Under the pieces are notes generated by a model. It saw nothing but the letters and a program-made list of their open reading frames with translations. It made no database searches and had not been told where the DNA came from. From contig NZ_CP034279.1 of NCBI RefSeq assembly GCF_009739905.1, forward strand, positions 372,001-436,000: 64,000 bases of DNA, read 5' to 3'. The DNA is from Streptomyces ficellus. Lineage in GTDB: Bacteria; Actinomycetota; Actinomycetes; Streptomycetales; Streptomycetaceae. Numbering within the stretch: the stretch's first letter is position 1; every line of letters starts with the position of its first letter. Shown one piece after another: positions 41,889 through 49,142 of this stretch. The position numbers were made by a program, and so were the translations under genes.

Positions 41889-43945
41889 CGGCGGGGACGG
41901 TGGTGGGCCGTGTGAACCGTGCGCGCGGGGTGGCGGGTTCGGCGGGGCGTACGGGTACGGGTGCGGGCCGTGCGGGCGGCGCGCCCGGGACCGCCCCGGG
42001 CTTCCCGCGCATCGTGGCGCGGGCGGCCCGCGCGCGTGCGGGCCGGGTGGTGCGTGTGGCGCGCGGCCGGGCGGGCGTGTTCGCGGGTGCGGCCGTCCTC
42101 GCGCTGGTGGTGTGGTGGCAGGGCGTGGGCGCGTTCCTGGCCGGGCTGCGGGGCGTCGACGTCCCCACCCTGCTGGCGGCCGTGGGCATCGGTGGGTTCA
42201 CCACGGTGCTCAGCGCGTGGCGTTGGTGCCTCGTGGCACGCGCCCTGGGCATCCGGCTGCCGCTCGGGCGGGCGGTCGCGGACTACTACCGTGCGCTCTT
42301 CCTGAACGCGGCGCTGCCCGGTGGTGTCCTCGGCGACGTGCACCGTGCGGTCCGGCACGGTCGGAGCGCCGGTGACGTCGGCCGGGGGGTGCGCGCGGTG
42401 GTGATCGAACGGGTCGCGGGCCAGGTGGTCCTGGTCGCGGTCGGCGCGGCGCTGCTGCTCACGCTCGCGGCGCCGGTGCCGCCGTGGGCGGGCCGGGCCG
42501 TCGCGGGTGCGGTGGCGGTCGCCGGGGCCGTACTGCTCGCGGTGCTGGTCGTGCGCATGCGCCGGAAGCCCGACGCGGCGGGCCGCGGGCCGCTGGTGCC
42601 GGGTGTGTGGGCGGGGGTGCTGGTGTCGTCCGTCGCGGTCCTCGCGGGGTTCCTGACGATGTTCCTGCTCGCGGCACGCGCCGCCGGGGCGTCGGCGCCG
42701 GCGGGCGTGCTGCTGCCGCTGATGGTGCTCGCGCTGCTCGCCATGGCGGTGCCGCTGAACGTCGCCGGCTGGGGGCCCCGGGAGGGGGTCGCCGCCTGGG
42801 CCTTCGGCGCGGCCGGTCTGGGCGCGGCCCAGGGGCTGACCGTCTCGGTGGTGTACGGGCTACTGAGCCTCGCCGCGAGCCTGCCCGGCGCCGGCGTACT
42901 GGCGGCCGACTGGATGGCCGGCCTGCGGCGTACCGAGGTCCAGTTCGAAGAGCGTGTCCTCGCCCAGGGTGACGCGTCGCGTCGGCGGCCGGAGCGCGTC
43001 GCGCATGGAGTCCGGTCCGGGGAAGGCCAGTCCGGGGATGCCGTCACCGAGCAGGACCGGTGCCACGGTGAGGTAGAGCCGGTGCAGCGCGCCCTCGTGG
43101 AGGAAGCGCGACACGGTGACACCGCCGCCCTCGACGAGTACGCGGCCGAGGCCGCGGCCGGCGAGCTCCCGCACCAGGCTCGCCGGGGCGAACGCCGCAC
43201 GGTCGCGCAGGGTCAGGACGTCGACGCCGTCGCGGCGGGCGGCGGCCGCCGTACGGGCGCGGTCGGTGTCGCCGTCGGCGGACACGACCCACAAGGTGGG
43301 TGCCGCGCTGTCGGTGAACAGCCGGTGCCCGAGCGGTACGCGGCCGTGCGGGTCGAGGACCACGCGCACCGGGTCGTCGCCGGGGCAGGCGCGTACGGTG
43401 AGCCGCGGGTCGTCCGCGACGGCGGTGCCGGCGCCGACCACCACCGCGTCGGCGAGGGCGCGCAGGCGGTGCAGGTGGGCGCGGTCCTCCTCGCCGGTGA
43501 CGTAGTCGGCGTCACCGGTGCGGCTGGCGATGAACCCGTCGAGACTCTGGCCGAGTTGGGCGAACGTGACGTGCGGGCCGGCCAGGCACAGCGGCAGGTA
43601 GCGGCGGGCCAGGTCGTCCGCCTCGGGCGTACCGTCGCGCCACCGTGTCCGGCCGTCACCGTAACCGCCACCATCGGCGGTGACGATCAGGCCGGCGCGC
43701 TCGGCGGCCGCGACGGACCTGATGCCGCGCAGCCGTTCCCAGGCCTCCGCCGCGTCGACGGCGGGGTGGGCGGTGGGAGCCGCCGTGGAAAGGGAGGAGG
43801 CGCCGGTCACCGCACGGCCCGCCGGGACTTCGGGGCCAGCAGGGACAGGTATTCGTCGAACGACTCGGCAAGAGAGGCCAGCAATATTCTTCCCTTTTCG
43901 GCCGACGCCCGGGAAGGGCGGCCGATCACTCCGGATTCGGTGTAG
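41885..43945 (+). CDS. Flippase-like LPG-synthase-TM family membrane protein with antisense read-through tail
   Basis: The frame codes for 686 aa, but the recognisable UPF0104/lysylphosphatidylglycerol-synthase-TM domain ends near residue 350 (base about 42940). Seven or eight membrane segments are seen, with YYRALFLNAALPGGVLGDVHRA, an internal PLNVAGWGPREGVAAWAFGA and a last helix ending in LAADWMAGLRR. The remaining 335 residues are antisense to the RibD-C gene and low-complexity. The domain is often called flippase-like. The lack of a stop at 42940 suggests a deletion or a sequence error. GTG overlaps the methyltransferase stop. Confidence 0.72.
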   Translation: MTAGTVVGRVNRARGVAGSAGRTGTGAGRAGGAPGTAPGFPRIVARAARARAGRVVRVARGRAGVFAGAAVLALVVWWQGVGAFLAGLRGVDVPTLLAAVGIGGFTTVLSAWRWCLVARALGIRLPLGRAVADYYRALFLNAALPGGVLGDVHRAVRHGRSAGDVGRGVRAVVIERVAGQVVLVAVGAALLLTLAAPVPPWAGRAVAGAVAVAGAVLLAVLVVRMRRKPDAAGRGPLVPGVWAGVLVSSVAVLAGFLTMFLLAARAAGASAPAGVLLPLMVLALLAMAVPLNVAGWGPREGVAAWAFGAAGLGAAQGLTVSVVYGLLSLAASLPGAGVLAADWMAGLRRTEVQFEERVLAQGDASRRRPERVAHGVRSGEGQSGDAVTEQDRCHGEVEPVQRALVEEARHGDTAALDEYAAEAAAGELPHQARRGERRTVAQGQDVDAVAAGGGRRTGAVGVAVGGHDPQGGCRAVGEQPVPERYAAVRVEDHAHRVVAGAGAYGEPRVVRDGGAGADHHRVGEGAQAVQVGAVLLAGDVVGVTGAAGDEPVETLAELGERDVRAGQAQRQVAAGQVVRLGRTVAPPCPAVTVTATIGGDDQAGALGGRDGPDAAQPFPGLRRVDGGVGGGSRRGKGGGAGHRTARRDFGASRDRYSSNDSAREASNILPFSADAREGRPITPDSV
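42860..43810 (-). CDS. Stand-alone RibD C-terminal-type pyrimidine reductase
   Basis: A 316-aa reductase of the RibD-C/dihydrofolate-reductase fold. HVTFAQLGQSLDGFIAS, VVVGAGTAVADDPRLTVR and VLVEGGGVTVSRFL are the family NADPH- and substrate-binding signatures. No deaminase domain (HAE plus PCxxC) is present, so it resembles archaeal ArfC or fungal Rib7, which reduce the ribosyl chain. The core ends near base 42941. The last 27 codons run antisense into the membrane gene. GTG overlaps the creatininase stop by 4 bp. Confidence 0.87.
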   Translation of the reverse strand: MTGASSLSTAAPTAHPAVDAAEAWERLRGIRSVAAAERAGLIVTADGGGYGDGRTRWRDGTPEADDLARRYLPLCLAGPHVTFAQLGQSLDGFIASRTGDADYVTGEEDRAHLHRLRALADAVVVGAGTAVADDPRLTVRACPGDDPVRVVLDPHGRVPLGHRLFTDSAAPTLWVVSADGDTDRARTAAAARRDGVDVLTLRDRAAFAPASLVRELAGRGLGRVLVEGGGVTVSRFLHEGALHRLYLTVAPVLLGDGIPGLAFPGPDSMRDALRPPTRRVTLGEDTLFELDLGTPQAGHPVGRQYAGAGQARGEAQ

Positions 43946-44568
43946 GCCCGCATTCCGAGAGACAACAAATGCTTGCGGTCGTCGGCCGTCCAGTCCGCCG
44001 TCTCATATCCGGGACGGACCAGTTCCGGATGGTCGTGCAGAAGTATGGACGTCTCCACTTCACCCGCATGCATGTCACTGACGGACGGCGTCAGCACACC
44101 GGCCCGTTCCCGTGCGACGTCCCAGTCGGACGGACCGGGAAACAAAGCCATTCTCGTACCGGTTCCCTGTGATTCCTGAACCACATTGCGCAATACGTAG
44201 TTGCCACCGTGCCCATTGACCAGAACGAGGTTTTCGACACCGGAGTTCCGGAGCGATCCGGCGATGTCCCGTATGACGGCGCAGAGGGTCGTGGCGGAGA
44301 TGCTCACGGTCCCCGGCCAGTCGGCATGCTCCTGTGAGCAGGACATCGTCACTGGTGGGAGCAGGTGCACGGGGTGTCTCGCGGCCACCTCGCGCGCGAT
44401 GGCGCAGGCGACGACGGTGTCCGTCATCAAGGGAAGATACGGCCCGTGCTGCTCGAAACTCCCAATGGGAAGAACGGCGACTTCGGCCTGACTTTCCCTC
44501 ACATCACCCGTCGTCGTGTCCAGCGGCAGCATACCCAGCGCCGGCATCCGCGGTTGCGGAACTCTCAT
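43807..44568 (-). CDS. Creatininase-family amidohydrolase (candidate FAPy deformylase)
   Basis: A 253-aa protein. Metal-ligand motifs are GSFEQHGPYLPLMTD (Glu39, His41, Asp50), EHADWPGT (80-87), LVNGHGGN (His120) and DMHAGEVETS (Glu170/172). The ATG at 44568 has GGGAGGG 5 bp upstream. The family includes creatininase, MftE and archaeal ArfB, which removes the formyl group from FAPy. Divergence from a GCH III-type gene and coupling to a RibD-C reductase support the ArfB-like role, which remains an inference. Confidence 0.83.
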   Translation of the reverse strand: MRVPQPRMPALGMLPLDTTTGDVRESQAEVAVLPIGSFEQHGPYLPLMTDTVVACAIAREVAARHPVHLLPPVTMSCSQEHADWPGTVSISATTLCAVIRDIAGSLRNSGVENLVLVNGHGGNYVLRNVVQESQGTGTRMALFPGPSDWDVARERAGVLTPSVSDMHAGEVETSILLHDHPELVRPGYETADWTADDRKHLLSLGMRAYTESGVIGRPSRASAEKGRILLASLAESFDEYLSLLAPKSRRAVR

Positions 44569-44622
44569 CATTCCCTCCCCTTTCCTCTCGTCAGTTCCCT
44601 CCCACTGCCGGAGGTTACCCGA

Positions 44623-44635
44623 TACGATCGGGCCA
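44623..44635 (+). promoter_or_regulatory. Candidate -10 box giving a leaderless GCH transcript
   Basis: TACGAT (44623-44628) ends 7 bp before the ATG at 44635, so transcription would begin at or next to the start codon. No ribosome site exists at a usable distance. No good -35 is visible in this 66-bp divergent gap shared with the creatininase gene. Confidence 0.45.
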
Positions 44636-45315
44636 TGATAGATACCGATGATGTGCTCCGTGACACCACTCGCCGGACGGGCGTCGAGCATGTGGTGAAT
44701 GTGCAGTTGTCCACCGAGTTCGGTGATTTCCTCGCTGCCGGTTATCGGGACCACGACCGGGGCGAGGAACAAATGGCGTTGGTGTACGGGGACGTCCGGG
44801 GGGACGACGTCCTCACCCGCCTGCATTCCGAGTGCCTGACCGGGGACGCCTTCCGGTCCCGGCACTGCGAGTGCGGGGAGCAGCTCTCCGCGGCCCTGCG
44901 CGTCATAGTGAGCGAGGGGCGGGGCGTCCTCGTGTACCTGCGGGGTCACGAGGGACGTGGCATCGGCCTGTTGGACAAGCTGCGGGCGATGCGGTTGCAG
45001 GCGGAGGGGCTGGACACCGTCGAGGCGAACCTGGCGCTGGGGCTCCCGGACGACGCCCGCGACTACCGGGCGGCGGCCGGGATCCTGCACGACCTCGGTG
45101 TGCGGTCCGTACGGCTGCTGTCCAACAACCCGCGCAAGCGGGACGCCTTGCACCAGAACGGGATCGCCGTCAGCGAGCGGGTGCCGCTGCTGATCCCGCC
45201 GCGCGAGGAGAACCTCTTCTACCAGGTGACGAAGCGCGAGCGGCTCGGCCACCTCCTTCCGCACCTGCCCGTGGACCTGAGCCGCACGGCTGACACCTCA
45301 TCAACGACCGGTTGA
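44635..45315 (+). CDS. GTP cyclohydrolase II homologue of GCH III type
   Basis: A 226-aa RibA-fold enzyme without the RibB domain. Zinc Cys ligands are at 67, 78 and 80 (HSECLTGD, HCECG). EGRGIGLLDK and SNNPRKRDAL complete the GTP site. At the position equivalent to E. coli RibA Tyr105 there is Met119 (LRAMRLQ). In S. coelicolor SCO6655 a Met at this position marks an enzyme that stops at the formamide, producing FAPy instead of the usual deformylated product. It diverges from a creatininase-family gene that could remove the formyl group. Confidence 0.88.
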   Translation: MIDTDDVLRDTTRRTGVEHVVNVQLSTEFGDFLAAGYRDHDRGEEQMALVYGDVRGDDVLTRLHSECLTGDAFRSRHCECGEQLSAALRVIVSEGRGVLVYLRGHEGRGIGLLDKLRAMRLQAEGLDTVEANLALGLPDDARDYRAAAGILHDLGVRSVRLLSNNPRKRDALHQNGIAVSERVPLLIPPREENLFYQVTKRERLGHLLPHLPVDLSRTADTSSTTG

Positions 45316-45421
45316 GACAAGCGCGCTCGCGTTGCGTATTGCCTGACGACGAAGCACCACCGCGGTCCGCGTCACACCCGGATCGCGGCGGAAGGCACGT
45401 ACCCCCGCGAGGAGCACCGCC

Positions 45422-45988
45422 GTGTACGTTGAGGACCACGAACACCCGCGCGTCGCCGGTGCGGAGCCCGCCTCCGCGCAGTCCATCATGGAGTCGTTCC
45501 AGCGTGTGCTGGACGACCTGGACGCCGCACGCGCCGAACTTCACAACACCGCACCGTTCGGCGGTTCGACGGGCGGTCCCCTCGACGGTCCGCACCCCCG
45601 CACTCCCCCGCCCGTCACGGTGGAACCGTTGTGGGCGCGCGACACCAGGCCCCCGCAACACGGCAGGTACAGCGGGTTCCTGACGGAGGCACAGAAGCGG
45701 GGGCGTTGGGTCGGCGCGTGCGGGGTGGGCGCGGCCGGCGGTCTCCTCGTGGTGTCCACGATGCTGGCCAACGGCACCCTGACGGCCGGTGAACCCGGTA
45801 CTCCCGGGCAGCCGGTGCGACCGCCGCAGCAGGACGTGAGCGGCTCCAAGGACACCGTGCGGGAACAGCCCGGCGCACCGAGGCGGACGTACCGGATCCC
45901 CCGGCTCCAGCCGGGCGGCGGGGGCTACGGCATCGAGGTCCAGGCCGTCGCCGCCCGGTTCCAGGATCCGCCGGCGGCCCTTCGATGA
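45422..45988 (+). CDS. Hypothetical single-pass membrane protein
   Basis: A 188-aa protein not assigned to a family. GTG has GAGGAG 8 bp upstream. A short helical N-terminus (SIMESFQRVLDDLDAARAEL) is followed by a Pro-rich region, one membrane span (VGACGVGAAGGLLVVSTMLA, about residues 97-116) and a Pro/Gly-rich outer tail. It begins the run of same-strand genes leading to the DUF4331 operon, 88 bp downstream. Confidence 0.65.
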   Translation: MYVEDHEHPRVAGAEPASAQSIMESFQRVLDDLDAARAELHNTAPFGGSTGGPLDGPHPRTPPPVTVEPLWARDTRPPQHGRYSGFLTEAQKRGRWVGACGVGAAGGLLVVSTMLANGTLTAGEPGTPGQPVRPPQQDVSGSKDTVREQPGAPRRTYRIPRLQPGGGGYGIEVQAVAARFQDPPAALR

Positions 45989-46076
45989 CCGCCACCCCGA
46001 ACACAACGGCCGGTGCGCACGTACTGCTCCCACGACGACGCAGGAACAGCGCGATGACTGACGAAGGACGGACGAG

Positions 46077-47630
46077 ATGACCGCAGACTCAACCGCCGGA
46101 GGCCCGACGCAGCGACGGGGCAGGAGCGTCGCCCTGCTCACCTGCGCCGCGCTGACCGCCGGGGCGCTGGCCGCCGCCGGGGCCGGGGTGCTCCAGCCGC
46201 AGCCGGCGAGCGCCTCCAGCCACCGGGAGGCGCCCCTGATCCAGGGGCAGCCGCAGTTCGACACCACGGACGTGTACGCGTTCGTCAGCCCCGACCACCC
46301 CGACTCGACGACGCTGGTGGCGAACTGGCTGCCGTTCCAGGAACCGGCGGGCGGCCCCAACTTCTACACCTTCGCCAGTGACGCGCGCTACGACATCCAC
46401 ATCGACAGCGACGGTGACGCCCAGGACGACCTGCTCTACCGGTTCACCTTCACGGACCACCGCAAGAACGAGAACACCTTCCTCTACAACACAGGTGCGG
46501 TCGAGAGCCTGGACGACCCCGACCTCAACTTCACGCAGACGTACGACATCGAGCTGCAGCGGCTGAGTCACGGCAAGGTCGCCTCGCGCCACCAGCTGGC
46601 GAAGGACCTGCCGGTGGCACCGTCGAACGTCGGCAAGGCGTCGATGCCGGACTACCAGAAGCTCCGTGACCAGGCGGTGCGGAAGGTACCCGGCGGGCTC
46701 AAGTCGTTCGCCGGCCAGGCCGACGACCCGTTCTTCCTCGACCTGCGGGTGTTCGACCTGCTGTACGGCGGCGACCTGTCGGAGGTCGGCAACGACACCC
46801 TCAAGGGCTACAACGTCAACTCGATCGCCCTCCAGGTGCCCAGCTCCTACCTCAGGCAGTCCGAGGAGCAGCCGGTGATCGGTGTCTACGCGACGACCGA
46901 GCGCCAGAACGCCCAGGGCGAGTGGACGCGTGTGTCACGGCTCGGCATGCCGCTGGTCAACGAGGTCGTCAACCCCGTCAAGGACAAGGACAAGTTCAAC
47001 GCCTCCTCGCCCGAGAACGACGGCGACTTCCTCAAGAACGTCACCGAACCCGAGCTGCCGAAGCTGATCGAGGGCCTCTACAAGATCAAGGCGCCGGCCG
47101 AGCCGCGCAACGACCTCGTGTCGGTGTTCCTCACCGGGGTCAAGGACGTCAACCAGCAGCCCGACGGCAAGCCCTCGGAGATGCTGCGCCTCAACACCTC
47201 CATCAAGCCGGTCGCCGAGCCGAAGCGGCTGGGCGTGCTCGACGGTGACACCGCCGGGTTCCCCAACGGGCGGCGGCTGACGGACGACGTGCTCGACATC
47301 GCGCTGCAGGTCGTCGAGGGCGAACTGGTCGGCGCGAAGAACGACCTGGGCGACTCCGTCGACGCCAACGACAAGGAGTTCGGCCACAGCTTCCCGTACG
47401 TGGCGCTGCCCACCGCCGGCTCCGACACCCGGGCCGCGGCCGCCGAGACCAAGTCGGACGCCACGGGCCTGTCCGGCGGGGTCTCCTCGCTCACCTCGTC
47501 GTGGGACGACAACACGGTGATGCTCGTCTCGGGCGCCGCGGGCGCGCTGTGCGTCCTGCTCGCCGGCCTGGCCAGGGCGATGTGGTCGCGCACCCGCCGC
47601 CGGCCCGGGCGAAGCTCCTGGATCGGCTGA
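46077..47630 (+). CDS. DUF4331 family exported protein
   Basis: A 517-aa protein. The signal peptide (ALLTCAALTAGALAAAGAG) is followed by the DUF4331 start SSHREAPLIQGQPQFDTTDVYAFVSPDHPD, with further conserved parts (PDLNFTQTYDI, FFLDLRVFDLLYG, NGRRLTDDVLDIALQVVEG). A C-terminal hydrophobic segment (VMLVSGAAGALCVLLAGLA) and Arg cluster anchor it in the membrane. The biochemical role is unknown. It stands upstream of a TPR gene and an RcnA-like exporter gene. Confidence 0.85.
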   Translation: MTADSTAGGPTQRRGRSVALLTCAALTAGALAAAGAGVLQPQPASASSHREAPLIQGQPQFDTTDVYAFVSPDHPDSTTLVANWLPFQEPAGGPNFYTFASDARYDIHIDSDGDAQDDLLYRFTFTDHRKNENTFLYNTGAVESLDDPDLNFTQTYDIELQRLSHGKVASRHQLAKDLPVAPSNVGKASMPDYQKLRDQAVRKVPGGLKSFAGQADDPFFLDLRVFDLLYGGDLSEVGNDTLKGYNVNSIALQVPSSYLRQSEEQPVIGVYATTERQNAQGEWTRVSRLGMPLVNEVVNPVKDKDKFNASSPENDGDFLKNVTEPELPKLIEGLYKIKAPAEPRNDLVSVFLTGVKDVNQQPDGKPSEMLRLNTSIKPVAEPKRLGVLDGDTAGFPNGRRLTDDVLDIALQVVEGELVGAKNDLGDSVDANDKEFGHSFPYVALPTAGSDTRAAAAETKSDATGLSGGVSSLTSSWDDNTVMLVSGAAGALCVLLAGLARAMWSRTRRRPGRSSWIG

Positions 47631-47654
47631 CACCGGCGGCCACTCCCCCATGAC

Positions 47655-47695
47655 GGCCCGGCAGCGTCCTTCGTCCCCCACGGCGCTGCCGGGCC
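47655..47695 (+). terminator. Hairpin after the DUF4331 gene
   Basis: Twelve-base arms GGCCCGGCAGCG (47655-47666) and CGCTGCCGGGCC (47684-47695) surround a 17-nt loop, 24 bp after the stop. It may lower read-through into the TPR gene. Confidence 0.6.
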
Positions 47696-47762
47696 CCTCT
47701 CTCCCACCCCTCCACCACCGGACGACCGGGCCGGGCCCAGAAGATCGAGGAAGGCACAACGG

Positions 47763-49142
47763 ATGCTCGTAGGGAAGGCGCGGTCCGCCCGATGGCGCGG
47801 ACTGCCGGGGCGCCGGCGGACCGCGGCGGTCGTGGCGGTGGCGCTCGCGCTCACCGCAGGCTCGGTGGCGTCCGGGGCCGACGGTGACACCGGTCCCGAC
47901 CGGCGGCCGGCGGCCGGGGCGCTCACGGCGGGCGTACCCCTGGACCGGCTGGCGGCCGGTGATCTGGCACAGGGCATCAACGGCCTGCAACAGCACCTCA
48001 AGGACCAGCCGCGGGACGCCACCGGGTGGGCGACGCTGGGCGCGGCGTACGTCGAGCAGGCCAGGACCGGCGGCGATCCGACCCGTTACCCCCAGGCGGA
48101 GGAGGCGTTCGCACGCTCGCTGAAGCTGCGCCCCGCCGCCGGCAACGACGCGGCCCTCGCCGGGCAGGCGGCGCTGGCGGCCGCGCGCCACGACTTCGCC
48201 GCCGCGCTGCGCCGGGCGGACGAGGCGCTGAAGGTGAACCCGTACAGCGAGCGGGCGCTGGCCACCCGGGTCGACGCCTTCGTCGAACTCGGCCGCTACG
48301 ACGAGGCGCTGAGCGCGGTCCGGCTCGCCGACCGCCGCCGCCCCGGCATCCCCGTCTTCACGCGCTACGCCTACGTCCTGGAGCTGCGCGGCGACGTGGG
48401 CGGGGCGCGCAAGGTGCTGCTGCGCGCCCGCGGCTCCGCGTCCCACGCCGCCGACGCCGCGTACGTCTCCACCTACCTCGGTCAACTCGCCTTCGGGCAG
48501 GGCGACTTCCGCGATGCCCTGACACACTTCGGGGCCGCGTTGCGCGCGGACCCGACGTGCGTGCCGGCGCAGGAGGGGCGGGGGCGGGCGTACGCCGCGC
48601 TGGGCGACGGCGTCCGCGCGGTGCGCGACCTGGAAGCGGTGGTGCGCCGTCATCCGCTGCCGGGACAGCTCGCCGCGCTCGGTGAACAGTACGAGGCCCT
48701 CGGCCGGCGCGACCGGGCGGCGGAGCAGTACGCGCTGGTCCGCACCTGGACCCGGCTCGCCCGGGCGAACGGTGTCGCCACCGATCTCGAGTCCGCCCTG
48801 ATCGAGGCGGACCACGGGGACGCGGCGGGAGCACTGACAGCGGCGCGCGCCGAATGGGACCGCCGCCGTACCGTCCACACCGCCGACGCCCTCGCCTGGG
48901 CACTGCACGTCAACGGCAAGGACAAGGAGGCCATGGTGTACGCGAAGAGGGCGGCGGCCCTGTCCCCCGGGTACCGCAACGCGTCGTTCCTCTTCCACCG
49001 GGGCATGATCGAGCGCGCCCTCGGCGACCGGGCGGCCGCGCGCCGCGACCTCACCGCGGCGCTGGAGCTTAACCCCGCCTTCTCGGCGACCGGTGCCCGG
49101 GAGGCACGGGCGGCCCTCACCGGGCTCCGGGAGGAGTCATGA
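47763..49142 (+). CDS. Exported tetratricopeptide-repeat protein
   Basis: A 459-aa protein with an Arg-rich start and a hydrophobic signal or anchor (AAVVAVALALTAGSVASG). About eight TPR units span residues 85-455 (for example GWATLGAAYVEQARTG, RADEALKVNPYSERALATRVDAFVELGRYDEAL, RDLTAALELNPAF). It is a scaffold on the outer face of the membrane. ATG has GAGGAAGG upstream, and the stop overlaps the RcnA-like start by 4 bp, so the two proteins are made together. Confidence 0.84.
   Translation: MLVGKARSARWRGLPGRRRTAAVVAVALALTAGSVASGADGDTGPDRRPAAGALTAGVPLDRLAAGDLAQGINGLQQHLKDQPRDATGWATLGAAYVEQARTGGDPTRYPQAEEAFARSLKLRPAAGNDAALAGQAALAAARHDFAAALRRADEALKVNPYSERALATRVDAFVELGRYDEALSAVRLADRRRPGIPVFTRYAYVLELRGDVGGARKVLLRARGSASHAADAAYVSTYLGQLAFGQGDFRDALTHFGAALRADPTCVPAQEGRGRAYAALGDGVRAVRDLEAVVRRHPLPGQLAALGEQYEALGRRDRAAEQYALVRTWTRLARANGVATDLESALIEADHGDAAGALTAARAEWDRRRTVHTADALAWALHVNGKDKEAMVYAKRAAALSPGYRNASFLFHRGMIERALGDRAAARRDLTAALELNPAFSATGAREARAALTGLREES

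Noticed and set aside
43946..45264. Longer creatininase protein of 485 residues starting at 45264
   Set aside because: The added N-terminus is antisense to the GTP cyclohydrolase gene. ATG 44568 with a strong ribosome site gives the normal family length.
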